The translations under genes were made by a program, and so were the position numbers. From CAUZIR01 sp965250195 (GTDB taxonomy: Bacteria > Chloroflexota > Dehalococcoidia > Lucifugimonadales > UBA2962), in assembly GCA_965250195.1 (NCBI GenBank), contig OZ252295.1, positions 2,587,424 through 2,651,423 of the forward strand: a stretch of 64,000 nucleotides of DNA, written 5' to 3'. Each line of letters opens with the position of its first letter. Position 1 is the stretch's first letter. Under the pieces are notes generated by a model. It was not told the origin of the DNA. It saw nothing but the letters and a program-made list of their open reading frames with translations, and searched no databases. Positions 51,701 to 60,684 of the stretch are shown one piece after another.

Positions 51701-52872
51701 CTGCCAACTCCGGGACGAACTGGGCCGAGCGCGCCAGATTGGTGAAGATCTTCGACCTGTTCAGCGTCGTAACCCAGCTCATTGAGGATCTCGGCTGCGT
51801 GTTCGCCCTGCCCCGGCGGGCCCTCGGTCGGGCCGACGGACTGGCCGGAGAGCATGAACGGCTGTGCAAGAAATCGGCCCTCGCCGATGTTTCGAAAAAT
51901 GCCCCTGGCCTGGAACTGGGGGTTGTCGAAAAGGTCGGCCAGGGCGGTGACGGGCGCGGCCGGGACGTCGGCGGCGCACAAAATCGACTCCCACTCAGCG
52001 GCGGGACGCTTCGCAAACGCCGCTCGCACGGCCTCGGTGATCGGCGTGCCACGCTCAACGCGCTCGGGGTAAGTCAGATCCGCCAGGTCCGCGAGACCGG
52101 CGGCCTGGCAAAAGCGGCGCCAGAAGTGGTCTTCGTCGACGATGCCCAGGCTGAACCAGCGCCCGTCGGCGCATTCGAAGGCGCCGTAGTGCGGGATGAA
52201 CGTCACGTTCGGTTTCCCGTCGGCCTCACCGGTTCCGACACGGCCGATCTCGGGCGCCAGCAATGCGAGCGTGGAGTCGGCCATCGACAGGTCTATGTAG
52301 GAGCCTCGCCCATTCGAACCGCGCTTAACGAGCGCCGCCAGCACCGCGATGGCCGCGTAGTGCGCGGAAGCGAGGTCGGAGATCAATACGGGGGGCGCCC
52401 AGGGGCGGCCCTCGAACCCTATCTGCGCTTGGAGATAGCCGCTAATGGCCAGGAGGTCGATGTCGTGGGCGGGCCGGTCGGCCCAGGGGCCGTCTTGCCC
52501 GAAGCCGGAGATTGCGCAGTAGACGAGGCCCGCGTTGCCCGCTGAAAGGGTCTCGTAGTCCGCGCCGAGGCGTTTCGCCACGCCGGGTCGCCATCCCTCC
52601 AGCACGACGTCAGCTTTGGTGCCAAGTCGTTTAAGAACGTCGCGGCCGCCCCCGGTCTTGAGGTCGAGGGTGATGCTGCGCTTGCCACGGTTGAGGCCCG
52701 ACCACATGCCGGGAGCAAGACGGAGAGGGTCTCCGGCGGGCGGTTCGACCTTTACGACGCTGGCACCGAGGTCTGAGAGGATGGACGAACAGAACGGGCC
52801 CGGCACGTTCACGGTCAGGTTGATGACCGTCAGTCCGTCTAAGGGGAGCCGGTTCGCTGAGGGGTCAGCCAT
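51697..52872 (-). CDS. CaiB/BaiF family CoA-transferase, copy 2
   Basis: 391 aa: GLTVINLTVNVPGPF, ILSDLGASVVKVEPPAGDP, ITLDLKTGGGRDVL, VVLEGWRPGVA. The active-site Asp probably lies in WADRPAHDIDLLAISGYLQ. Only about 30% alike to copy 1 by eye, so the substrate is probably different. Overlaps the synthetase gene by 4 bp, forming a CoA-transferase, ligase and dehydrogenase unit. Confidence 0.85.
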   Translation of the reverse strand: MADPSANRLPLDGLTVINLTVNVPGPFCSSILSDLGASVVKVEPPAGDPLRLAPGMWSGLNRGKRSITLDLKTGGGRDVLKRLGTKADVVLEGWRPGVAKRLGADYETLSAGNAGLVYCAISGFGQDGPWADRPAHDIDLLAISGYLQAQIGFEGRPWAPPVLISDLASAHYAAIAVLAALVKRGSNGRGSYIDLSMADSTLALLAPEIGRVGTGEADGKPNVTFIPHYGAFECADGRWFSLGIVDEDHFWRRFCQAAGLADLADLTYPERVERGTPITEAVRAAFAKRPAAEWESILCAADVPAAPVTALADLFDNPQFQARGIFRNIGEGRFLAQPFMLSGQSVGPTEGPPGQGEHAAEILNELGYDAEQVEDLHQSGALGPVRPGVGS

Positions 52873-52881
52873 GATCCGCGT

Positions 52882-53826
52882 CTATTGAGGCGTCTGCGGC
52901 ACCCCGGCCGCGCAGACTTCACGTTCGGCGTCGGTCAGTTCGATGTCCAGGGCCGACAGCGCGCCTTCGAGCTGCTCGGAACTTCGCATGCCGACGATGG
53001 TGGCGTCGAGCCGGGGCTGCTCTAGTAGCCACGCCAGGGCGGTCTGGGTGAGGGTGTGGCCCGCCCCGTCGGACGCGGCCTTGAGGCGTTCGACAAATTC
53101 GAACGCCCGCTCCTGCCAGTAGAGCCGGCGGTAGTTGAGGCCGCTGTTTAGCTTGTCTCCTTTGACGGGCTCGTGGCGGTCGAGGTACTTGCCGGTGAGC
53201 ATGCCCCCGGCGAGCGCGCCGTAAGGGTAGATGGAGATGTCGTCATCGACGCAGAACGGAATTACTTCGGCCTCTATGTCGCGCTCCAATAAGTTGTACC
53301 TGGGCTGGATGCACTCGAACCGGGCCAGCTTGCGGACGTCGGCTGTCCACTGGGATTTTGCGATCTGCCATGCCGGGAAGTTGGAGCAGCCGAGATATCG
53401 CACTTTGCCCTGCCGCACGAGGTCGCCGAAGGCTTCCATGGTCTCTTCGATGGGGGTTGCAGGGTCGGGCTTGTGGGCGTAGAGGATGTCGACGTAGTCG
53501 GTGCCGAGGCGGCGCAATGTGCCCTCGATCTCGTGCATGATGTGCTTCCGGCTGAGGGTGGCGATGTTCAGGCCGAAGGGCCCGGCGCCGACCTTGGACG
53601 CGACGATTGTTTCGTAGCGGCGACCTTCGATCGCCTTTCCCAAAATCTCCTCGGTCCGGCCCTCGTTGTAGGAGTTGGCGGTGTCGAAGAAGTTGACGCC
53701 CTCCCCGACTGCTCGGTCGATCAGCGCGAGCGACTCGGGCTCGTCGAGCCGCTCGCCGAACGCGACGGAGCCGAAGCAGATGCGGGAGACGAACAAGCCG
53801 GTGCGGCCTACCTGGCGGTGTTGCAT
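52882..53826 (-). CDS. aldo/keto reductase
   Basis: 314 aa. Asp/Tyr tetrad in VNFFDTANSYNEGRTEE, Lys in IVASKVG, His-position in VDILYAHKPD, and the cofactor region at GMRSSEQLEGAL. IDE-like pattern VGRTGLFVSRICFGSVAFGE. Separated by 9 bp from the CoA-transferase and 11 bp from the phosphotriesterase-related gene on the same strand, so probably in one operon with both. Confidence 0.87.
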   Translation of the reverse strand: MQHRQVGRTGLFVSRICFGSVAFGERLDEPESLALIDRAVGEGVNFFDTANSYNEGRTEEILGKAIEGRRYETIVASKVGAGPFGLNIATLSRKHIMHEIEGTLRRLGTDYVDILYAHKPDPATPIEETMEAFGDLVRQGKVRYLGCSNFPAWQIAKSQWTADVRKLARFECIQPRYNLLERDIEAEVIPFCVDDDISIYPYGALAGGMLTGKYLDRHEPVKGDKLNSGLNYRRLYWQERAFEFVERLKAASDGAGHTLTQTALAWLLEQPRLDATIVGMRSSEQLEGALSALDIELTDAEREVCAAGVPQTPQ

Positions 53827-53837
53827 TCAGCTGGTCC

Positions 53838-54917
53838 TTACTCGAAGGCTAGGGCCTTCGCAGGGTTTTTTATCAGGATCTTGTCGATCAGGTCTTGTGA
53901 GAAGCCTCGCTTTTTCATCCGCGGCACTATGCCCTCCAGCATGTGGGCGTAGCCGGGGCCGCCGTAGCGCTCCAGATGGATGAGGGAGCAGCGGTCCTGA
54001 ACGACGAGTAACTGGTTTTCATGACCATGCTCGATGAGGTGCTCCAGGCGCTCGATGCGCTGGGCGTCGGATATCTGGCCGCCGATACGACCCAGATATT
54101 CGTGGTTGGTCGACTCGTAACCGAATAGATCGTGCTGGATGTAGCAACCCGAAGACGCCAAGTCCCGAAGTGCTCCGGGGTCTTTTACGACCGGGCCGAG
54201 GTGACCCATGATGATCTGTTTTGGATCGGCTCCGGCCTCAACGAGTACGTCGAGTATCTCGGCAGGGCTGGACTGCTCGAAGCCGGGATGGATGGTGATG
54301 GGCGCACCGGTGCGGACTGACGCCCGCGCAGACGCCCTGAGTACTTTGGTCACGTTGTCGTCGAGCGGGGCCATGCAGCCGATCTCGCCGATGACGCCGG
54401 AGCGCAGGCCGGTGTCGCCGACGCCGACGGTGATGTCGCGGACGATCTCGTCTTCGATGGCACCCTGTTCGCGCTCGTCCATGTAGGCGGGGTGAAACAT
54501 GGGGATGTAGTAGCTGCCGCCCATGACGACGTTGAGCCCGGTGGCACGGGATATGCGTGTTAGGGCGAGGGGGTCGCGGGCGATGCCGATGCTGGTCGTA
54601 TCGACCATCGAGTCGCCACCAGCGTGCCTGAAGCGCAGGGCCTCTTTGATGGCCAGTTGCTCGTCCAGCACGCGCAGGTTGGCGTGGTTGCGTAACCACA
54701 GCTTGCCCATCTTTCCCAGAATGTCGATTGTCACCGGTTGATTTTCGTGGTGACGCGTCGACGCCTCTTCAGCCTGACAGAAGTAGCCGTCCAGGTCGAT
54801 CAGAAGGTGCTCGTGGGTGAGGGTGACGCCCATCTGCTCGGGCTCGATTGGCCCCAGCACGGTCTGAACCTTCCCTTTCGTGGCCCCATCTGGGCCTTTC
54901 ATTTCGCTATCGGGCAA
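53838..54917 (-). CDS. phosphotriesterase-related protein, paralog 5
   Basis: 359 aa when started at TTG 54917, which has GAGGAGGAAAG just upstream; an ATG at 54902 lacks this. Ligands: THEHLL, Glu in GVIGEIGC, His in IHPGFEQ and MGHLGP, Asp in VVQDRC. More diverged than the four clustered copies (asn/gln/cys changes near the active site). Confidence 0.85.
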   Translation of the reverse strand: MPDSEMKGPDGATKGKVQTVLGPIEPEQMGVTLTHEHLLIDLDGYFCQAEEASTRHHENQPVTIDILGKMGKLWLRNHANLRVLDEQLAIKEALRFRHAGGDSMVDTTSIGIARDPLALTRISRATGLNVVMGGSYYIPMFHPAYMDEREQGAIEDEIVRDITVGVGDTGLRSGVIGEIGCMAPLDDNVTKVLRASARASVRTGAPITIHPGFEQSSPAEILDVLVEAGADPKQIIMGHLGPVVKDPGALRDLASSGCYIQHDLFGYESTNHEYLGRIGGQISDAQRIERLEHLIEHGHENQLLVVQDRCSLIHLERYGGPGYAHMLEGIVPRMKKRGFSQDLIDKILIKNPAKALAFE

Positions 54918-54976
54918 GACTTTCCTCCTCTTCGCCGGGGCGAGTTTACCACCCCCAACACTCTGCAAAGAGAACC

Positions 54977-54982
54977 TATAAT
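54977..54982 (+). promoter_or_regulatory. TATAAT box before the SDR gene
   Basis: A perfect TATAAT ends 9 bases before the ATG at 54992. No ribosome site lies between, so the transcript would be almost leaderless. A clear -35 box was not found. Confidence 0.4.
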
Positions 54983-54991
54983 GGCGACCCC

Positions 54992-55765
54992 ATGAATACC
55001 CAAAATATGCGTGGCAAGGTGGCGCTGGTAACGGGCGCCAGCACCGGCCTAGGAGAAGCGGTCGCACGTGCCTTCGCCCGCCGGGGAGCGGCGGTCGTGA
55101 CCGTCGCCCGGCGCGAGGCGGAGGGCGAGGCGGTGGCCCACGGCATTAGGGACGAGGGCGGCAGGGCGCTGTTCGCGCGCGGCGATGTCTCGGTCTCCGG
55201 GGACATGGAAAACGCCGTCGCTGTCGGGATCGAAAGCTTCGGGCGGCTGGACTACGCGGTCAATAACGCCGGGATTACCGGCGAGGCAGCACTGACGGCC
55301 GACGCGACTTTGGAAAACTGGGACGCGGTGATGGCGATCAACCTCAGAGGGGTGTTCCTGTCGCTGAAGGCGGAGATTCCGGCGATGCTCAAGACGGGAG
55401 GCGGTGCGATTGTGAACGTGTCGTCGGGGGTGGGCATGTATGGCGTGCCGACGATTCCCGCCTATGTCGCCAGCAGACACGCGGTGGTGGGCCTGACGAA
55501 GGCCGCCGCGCTGGAGTACGCCCCGCTGGGCATTCGGGTGAACTCGATCTGCCCCGGCTCTATCACCACGCCGATGCACTACGCGCTCTGGGGCCAGGGC
55601 CGAACGGCCCAACAGACTGACGCCTACATCGCCGAGCTGCACCCGGCCGGGCGGGTGGCCAGCCCGGAGGAGATCGCCGACACGTGCGGGTGGCTGTGCT
55701 CGGACGCGGCGTCCTACGTTACCGGCTCGCCGCTGGTGAACGACGGCGGCTGGGCCTCGCGCTAG
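54992..55765 (+). CDS. short-chain dehydrogenase/reductase with YxxxR site
   Basis: 257 aa. Rossmann start VTGASTGLGEAVA, NNAG, and the Ser in VNVSSGVGMYG. The catalytic segment is AYVASRHAV, so the usual YxxxK is YxxxR (AGA codon). This lysine normally positions the ribose and lowers the Tyr pKa, so activity may be changed. ATG 54992 (MNTQNMRGKVALV). The only plus-strand gene of this block. Confidence 0.84.
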   Translation: MNTQNMRGKVALVTGASTGLGEAVARAFARRGAAVVTVARREAEGEAVAHGIRDEGGRALFARGDVSVSGDMENAVAVGIESFGRLDYAVNNAGITGEAALTADATLENWDAVMAINLRGVFLSLKAEIPAMLKTGGGAIVNVSSGVGMYGVPTIPAYVASRHAVVGLTKAAALEYAPLGIRVNSICPGSITTPMHYALWGQGRTAQQTDAYIAELHPAGRVASPEEIADTCGWLCSDAASYVTGSPLVNDGGWASR

Positions 55766-55769
55766 AACG

Positions 55770-55810
55770 TCTCTCCGCTCACTCCGTTCGCGCCTGGGGC
55801 TTCTTCGCGG
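55770..55810 (+). repeat. post-gene motif A, copy 2
   Basis: Matches 7261-7301 (CTCTCCGCTCAC, GTTCGC, GGGGCTTCTTCG) and again follows a stop codon within 5 bp. Confidence 0.4.
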
Positions 55811-55843
55811 GAGCGCTCATCGCTTTGACCTTGGTCCGCTCCG

Positions 55844-58108
55844 CTACCCGGAGGTCGCTTTTATGATGGCTTGCGGGTTCATCGGCAGGCTGCGCAGGCG
55901 GGTGCCGGTGGCGGCGTTGATGGCGTTGGCCAGCGCGGCTAATGGCGCCGAGATGGACGCCTCCCCCACGCCTTTGACCCCGTAGGGATGGTTGGGGTTG
56001 GGCACCTCGATCATGACGGCCTCGATCATGGGCAGATCGAGCGAGGTCGGCATGCGGTAGTCGAGTAGCGAGGCGTTTTGCATCGCTCCCTCGTCGTTGA
56101 GGAAGTACTCCTCGTTCAGCGCCCAGCCGATCCCCTGGGCGATTCCGCCCTGTATCTGCCCCTCTACGTATGCCGGGTGGATGGCGGTGCCCACGTCTTG
56201 AAAGGCGGTGGCACGAAGCACGTCGGTCTTGCCCGTCTCGGGGTCGACTTTTACGTCGACTATCAACGCTGAATAGGAACCCGCCGCGCCGCCGGGGTTG
56301 AGGTTGGCCCGCCCAACGATGGGCCCGCCGGTGGAGTTGGCGTTGGCCGCGATCTCTTTGAAAGTGGTCTCCAATTCCGGGTCGGAGACGTGGCGGACCG
56401 CGCCGTCTGCGTATTCGACCTGATTGACGGCGACGTCCCACACCCGGGCCGCTCGCTCGATGACCTGGCGCTTGACGTCGTTGGCAGCTTCGTACGCCGC
56501 CCAGCCCGACTTGTACGTCACGCCGCTGCCCCCGGTGACAGAAGTGTAACCGATGGCTTCGGTATCGCCGACGCTGGGGAGCACATCCTCCACCGGCAAC
56601 GCCAACACCTCGGCGAACATCTGGGCGACGGCCGTGCGGCTGCCGCCGATGTCCATCGAGCCCTCGACGAGGGAGACACGGCCGTCTGCCAGCACGTTGC
56701 CGACAGCGCAGGCAGGCCCGGCGTTGTTGCGGCAAAAGCCCAGGCCCACTCCCCTGCCGACGCCGTCCCCGTCCAGAGGCGACGAGTAATGGGGGTGTGC
56801 CTTGATGGCCTCCATAGTCTCAAGCGCACCGATGGCGCCGTTCATGACGCCGTCCGCCCGCCTGTCGCCCTCCCTAGCCGCGTTAAGTATGCGCAGGTCT
56901 ACCGGGTCGATGCCCAGTTTTTCAGCGAGCTCGTCCATGACGGACTCGGCGGCGAAGGCGACTATGGGCGCTCCCGGCGCCCGGTACGGCGCGACCTTGG
57001 GCTTGTTGTTGAGTACGTCGTAGCAGTCGATGCGCACGTTCTCGATTTTGTACGGCGCGAAGATGGCCGCCGCCGCACCGGTGATGGGCGAAGGTGGGAA
57101 CGCGCCCGCCTCGAAGGCGAACATGGCGTCGGCGCCGGTGATGCGGCCATCCTTCGTGGCACCGATCTTCACCCGGACGAGGCTGCCGGAGGTAGGCCCG
57201 GTGGCCTCCAACACTTCCGCGCGGGACATTGTGAGTTTGACGGGCTGGCCGGTCTTGCGGGAAAGAACGGCGGCCAATGGCTCGACGTAGGCCGGCAATT
57301 TGCCGCCGAAGCCGCCGCCGATCTCCATGGGCACGACGCGCACGTCCGAGACGGGGATGCCGAGGACGACGCCTAGCTGGTCACGGATGCCAAAGTGGCC
57401 CTGGCTGGAGCACCACACGGTGAGTTTGCCGTCCTGCGACCACGACGCCGTGCCGTTCTGGGGCTCGATGTAGCCCTGGTGCACGGCGGTGGTCCTGAAC
57501 TCTCGTTCAACGATGACGTCTGCCGAACCAAACCCGGCATCGAGATCGCCGAGGACGTACTGCTCGCGGCCCACGACGTTGGGCGGGAAGTCGTCTACCG
57601 GGCCCAGGCTGTAGGGCAGCATGTCTTCGTGAACTATTGGGGCGCCGGGCGCCATGGCCGATTCGACGTCGAGCACCGCCGGGAGCTTTTCGTACTGCAC
57701 GTCGATCAGTGCGAGAGCCTCCTGCGCCGCATGTACGCTCGTAGCCGCGACGGCGGCCACGGCGTGGCCCCTGTACAGCACCTTACCCCGGGCCATGACG
57801 TTGCCGGGGTGGTTCTGGCCGGGCAGGATGCCGGTGCCGACGGGGGCGCCCGGCATAAGGTCGGCCGAGGTCATGACGCCTCGTACGTCTGGGTGAGCCT
57901 CGGCACCTGACGTGTCGATGGACACGATGCGGGCGTGGGCGTGGGGGCTGCGCAGCACCGCGCCGTAGAGGGTGCCGGGCAGGGTGATGTCGGCCCCGAA
58001 ACGGGCGCGGCCGGTTACCTTGTCGGCACCGTCGTGCCTGATCGGGCGGGTGCCAACTACCCTGTAGGCCTGGGATTTGGGGAAGTCTCGTTTGGTCTCG
58101 GTCGCCAT
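55844..58108 (-). CDS. xanthine dehydrogenase family molybdopterin-binding subunit
   Basis: 754 aa large subunit of a molybdenum hydroxylase (XdhA/CoxL type). Start ATG 58108 with GAGGAAAA. N-terminal GTRPIRHDGADKVTGRARFGADI, then GGGFGGKLPAYVEP, PYRAPGAPIVAFAAE and the catalytic Glu in GVKGVGEASISAPL. The FAD and iron-sulfur subunits are not adjacent on this side. Would hydroxylate a heteroaromatic or aldehyde substrate. Confidence 0.87.
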   Translation of the reverse strand: MATETKRDFPKSQAYRVVGTRPIRHDGADKVTGRARFGADITLPGTLYGAVLRSPHAHARIVSIDTSGAEAHPDVRGVMTSADLMPGAPVGTGILPGQNHPGNVMARGKVLYRGHAVAAVAATSVHAAQEALALIDVQYEKLPAVLDVESAMAPGAPIVHEDMLPYSLGPVDDFPPNVVGREQYVLGDLDAGFGSADVIVEREFRTTAVHQGYIEPQNGTASWSQDGKLTVWCSSQGHFGIRDQLGVVLGIPVSDVRVVPMEIGGGFGGKLPAYVEPLAAVLSRKTGQPVKLTMSRAEVLEATGPTSGSLVRVKIGATKDGRITGADAMFAFEAGAFPPSPITGAAAAIFAPYKIENVRIDCYDVLNNKPKVAPYRAPGAPIVAFAAESVMDELAEKLGIDPVDLRILNAAREGDRRADGVMNGAIGALETMEAIKAHPHYSSPLDGDGVGRGVGLGFCRNNAGPACAVGNVLADGRVSLVEGSMDIGGSRTAVAQMFAEVLALPVEDVLPSVGDTEAIGYTSVTGGSGVTYKSGWAAYEAANDVKRQVIERAARVWDVAVNQVEYADGAVRHVSDPELETTFKEIAANANSTGGPIVGRANLNPGGAAGSYSALIVDVKVDPETGKTDVLRATAFQDVGTAIHPAYVEGQIQGGIAQGIGWALNEEYFLNDEGAMQNASLLDYRMPTSLDLPMIEAVMIEVPNPNHPYGVKGVGEASISAPLAALANAINAATGTRLRSLPMNPQAIIKATSG

Positions 58109-58140
58109 TTTTCCTCTTTCAGTCAGATTCGATGTTTTTA

Positions 58141-59061
58141 TCAGTCGATGCTGCGCCAGTCGGCCCCAACGTCGTCGTAGCGCCGGTGCAGGTCGGTGAC
58201 CACGCCTTCGTCTAAAGGCAGGCGCTGATCGACGATGTCGATGTTGGACTGCATGTGGTCGGGGTTGCGTGTGCCGACGATCGCGGTGTCGACCTCGGGG
58301 TGCGCCAGCACGAAGCCGAGCGCGGTCTCGATGCGGTTGTCGGGCTCTCCAGCGATCGGGCCACCGGCCTGCATTTTCTGGGAGCGCTGGCCCAGTCTCC
58401 GGGCCACGGTGTCTTCGTAGTGGTCCTCTGAACGGAATTCCCGGCCCCACATGCCGTTGCCGATGGGGCGCTTGGCGATGATGCCGATGTTGGCCGCTTT
58501 CGCCGCTGCGAAGATCCCATGCCTCGCCCGCTGATCCATAATGGAAAAGGCGGTCTGGAGGGTGTCAAAGAGCCCGCTCTCGATGGCCCACATGGCCTCT
58601 TCGTTCTCCTGGCTGTAACCGACGAAGCGCGTCTTGCCCGCTTTCTTGGCGTCCAGGACGGCCTCGATTACGTCGTTGGGAGGCTGGCCGAAGATGTCGT
58701 AGGCGTGTACCTGCAGCAGGTCGACATGGTCGGTCTTGAGGCGTTTGAGGCTGCGTTCGATACTCTTTCGCACGATATCACCGGTGAACCGGGGGCCCTC
58801 AGTACCGAAGCTGGGGTGGCCGACTTTGGTTGCCAGTATGAAGTCGTCACGCCGATGAGAGATTGTGGCGCCGATGAGGTCTTCGGAGATGCCGTAGCAC
58901 TCCGCGGTGTCGAAGAAGTTGATGCCGCCGTCGAGTGCAATATTCAGTAGACGTCCAGCAAGGTCAACTTCACCCTCGCTCAGCTGGAAGCCGATTTCTA
59001 CGAGTCCTACCCCCAGTCGGCTCACCTTCAGCCCGGTCCTGCCGAGCGTCGCCATCTCCAT
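58141..59061 (-). CDS. aldo/keto reductase
   Basis: 306 aa. Tetrad: Asp/Tyr in INFFDTAECYG, Lys in LATKVG, His in LLQVHAYD; cofactor site GTRNPDHMQSNI. AAGGAGATATAA precedes ATG 59061. The same layout and C-terminus as the reductase at 18299. Directly upstream of the molybdenum hydroxylase subunit. Confidence 0.87.
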   Translation of the reverse strand: MEMATLGRTGLKVSRLGVGLVEIGFQLSEGEVDLAGRLLNIALDGGINFFDTAECYGISEDLIGATISHRRDDFILATKVGHPSFGTEGPRFTGDIVRKSIERSLKRLKTDHVDLLQVHAYDIFGQPPNDVIEAVLDAKKAGKTRFVGYSQENEEAMWAIESGLFDTLQTAFSIMDQRARHGIFAAAKAANIGIIAKRPIGNGMWGREFRSEDHYEDTVARRLGQRSQKMQAGGPIAGEPDNRIETALGFVLAHPEVDTAIVGTRNPDHMQSNIDIVDQRLPLDEGVVTDLHRRYDDVGADWRSID

Positions 59062-59176
59062 TTATATCTCCTTGTCACGCCTGGGTCGGGCCTGCCCATA
59101 GCCGATTTTACAGAGGGGGGTCGGCCCGGGCAATGCGCCCCGTGGCAGACGATAGTATGCCAACACGCACACGGTT

Positions 59177-60565
59177 ATGATGCGATCTATGCTGCTCCAG
59201 ACCGGACCGACCGGGCACACCGGGCGAGCCCGGCTCGTCGGCGCCGTTGCAACCGCCCTACTGATTACGGCGCTGGCGGCCGTCGCCTGCATTCCCGAGT
59301 CGCCGGGAACGGCCAATGAGGGGGGTGCGGATCGCCTGGCCGGTGTCGAGTGGTCGGACGAGCTGGACGGCGGTAGCGGGATTACCGCCCTCGCCGTCGC
59401 CCCGGACGGGGCGCTGTACGTCGCCGGTTGGACGACGACGGCGCTTGCGACAGGCTCTGGAGCAGGGGGCCGCGATGGGTTCGTTCGACGCTACTCCCAA
59501 GACGGCGAGGTGATCTGGACTCGCCAGTTCGGGGCCAATGGAGACGACAACGCCGAGGACCTCGCGGTCGACGACGCCGGCAACGTTTACGTCGCGGCCC
59601 GGGTTAGTGGGCCGGTCGGCCAAAACCCCGGCAGTGGGGGCCGGGACGCGTACGTGGCCGCCTACGACCCGGAAGGCCTGGAGATGTGGTCTCAACAGTT
59701 CGGCACGCCGGAGGTGGACTGGGCGGATTCGCTCGCCGTTGCAGAGGATGGGACGGTCTTCGTCTCCGGCTCGACCACCGGGTCTTTCAAGGGGTTTAGC
59801 AACGGGGGAGTCACGGATAACTTCTTGGCCGGGATCGATTCGGGGGGCCGGTTGGTATCGATGGTCCAGTTCGGATCGGCCGAGGGTATGGGCGCGACGG
59901 CGCTTGCGTCCTCAGGCGGGCGGCTCTATCTCACCGGCTCGACGCTGGGGCCGCTATCTGACAGGCCTACCGGCAAAGAGCACGCTGGCTCCGCCGACCT
60001 TTATCTGCGGGTGTACGAGCCCAATGGGGACGTCCTGCGGACGTGGACTTTCGGGTCCAATAACGCCGACACGGCGCTGGACCTGGCGGTAGACACGGAG
60101 GGATCTGTCTTCCTCGTCGGGACGACACGTGCCACGCTGCCCAACCCGATTGTCGGGATCGGCGCCCGTATTGGAGGGTTCCTCGACGCGTTCGCCATCG
60201 GTCTGACCGCAGATGGGGACGTTAGATGGGTTTCGCAGTTCGGCACTGACGAGTCGGACGTGGCCTCGGGTGTGGCCCAGGGAACGGACGGCGTGCTGTA
60301 CGTGGCCGGGAGGACGAGCGGCGCCTTTCCGACTTTCTCGGCAACGGGAGAGTTCGACGTTTTCGTCAGCGCCTACAGCGCAGACGGCCGGGCGCTTTGG
60401 ACGCGCCAGATGGGCTCGACGGCGGAGGACTTCGCCTACGCAATGGCGGTCGGGCCGGGCAAGAACCTGTTCGTGGCCGGGTCGGGCGGCCTGGTGGGCG
60501 GCGGGGGCCGCGGCTTCGGTGACGAGCGTGGCTGGGTTATCCGCATGGCGGTCCCCGCAGAGTAG
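59177..60565 (+). CDS. beta-propeller lipoprotein (SBBP/NHL-type repeats)
   Basis: 462 aa. Signal with lipobox AVAC, then about eight blades of the form GTVFVSGSTTGSF...D.FLAGIDSGGRLV.M.QFGS (SBBP repeat pattern: DxxGNVYVAGxTxG.....GGxDAFVAxYxxxGxxxWxxQFGT). Probably surface displayed. It begins a plus-strand pair with the MscS gene 119 bp downstream; no functional link is evident. Confidence 0.82.
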   Translation: MMRSMLLQTGPTGHTGRARLVGAVATALLITALAAVACIPESPGTANEGGADRLAGVEWSDELDGGSGITALAVAPDGALYVAGWTTTALATGSGAGGRDGFVRRYSQDGEVIWTRQFGANGDDNAEDLAVDDAGNVYVAARVSGPVGQNPGSGGRDAYVAAYDPEGLEMWSQQFGTPEVDWADSLAVAEDGTVFVSGSTTGSFKGFSNGGVTDNFLAGIDSGGRLVSMVQFGSAEGMGATALASSGGRLYLTGSTLGPLSDRPTGKEHAGSADLYLRVYEPNGDVLRTWTFGSNNADTALDLAVDTEGSVFLVGTTRATLPNPIVGIGARIGGFLDAFAIGLTADGDVRWVSQFGTDESDVASGVAQGTDGVLYVAGRTSGAFPTFSATGEFDVFVSAYSADGRALWTRQMGSTAEDFAYAMAVGPGKNLFVAGSGGLVGGGGRGFGDERGWVIRMAVPAE

Positions 60566-60684
60566 CCCCCTACGGGCGGCGCGGGCCGCTCTAGAGACCC
60601 GGAAAAGGCGTCTCTATTCCACTTGTACAGCGCTGACGGGCGGGCCAATACTTGTTTTGCGGCCGATTGCGCCGCGTGCCTGTT

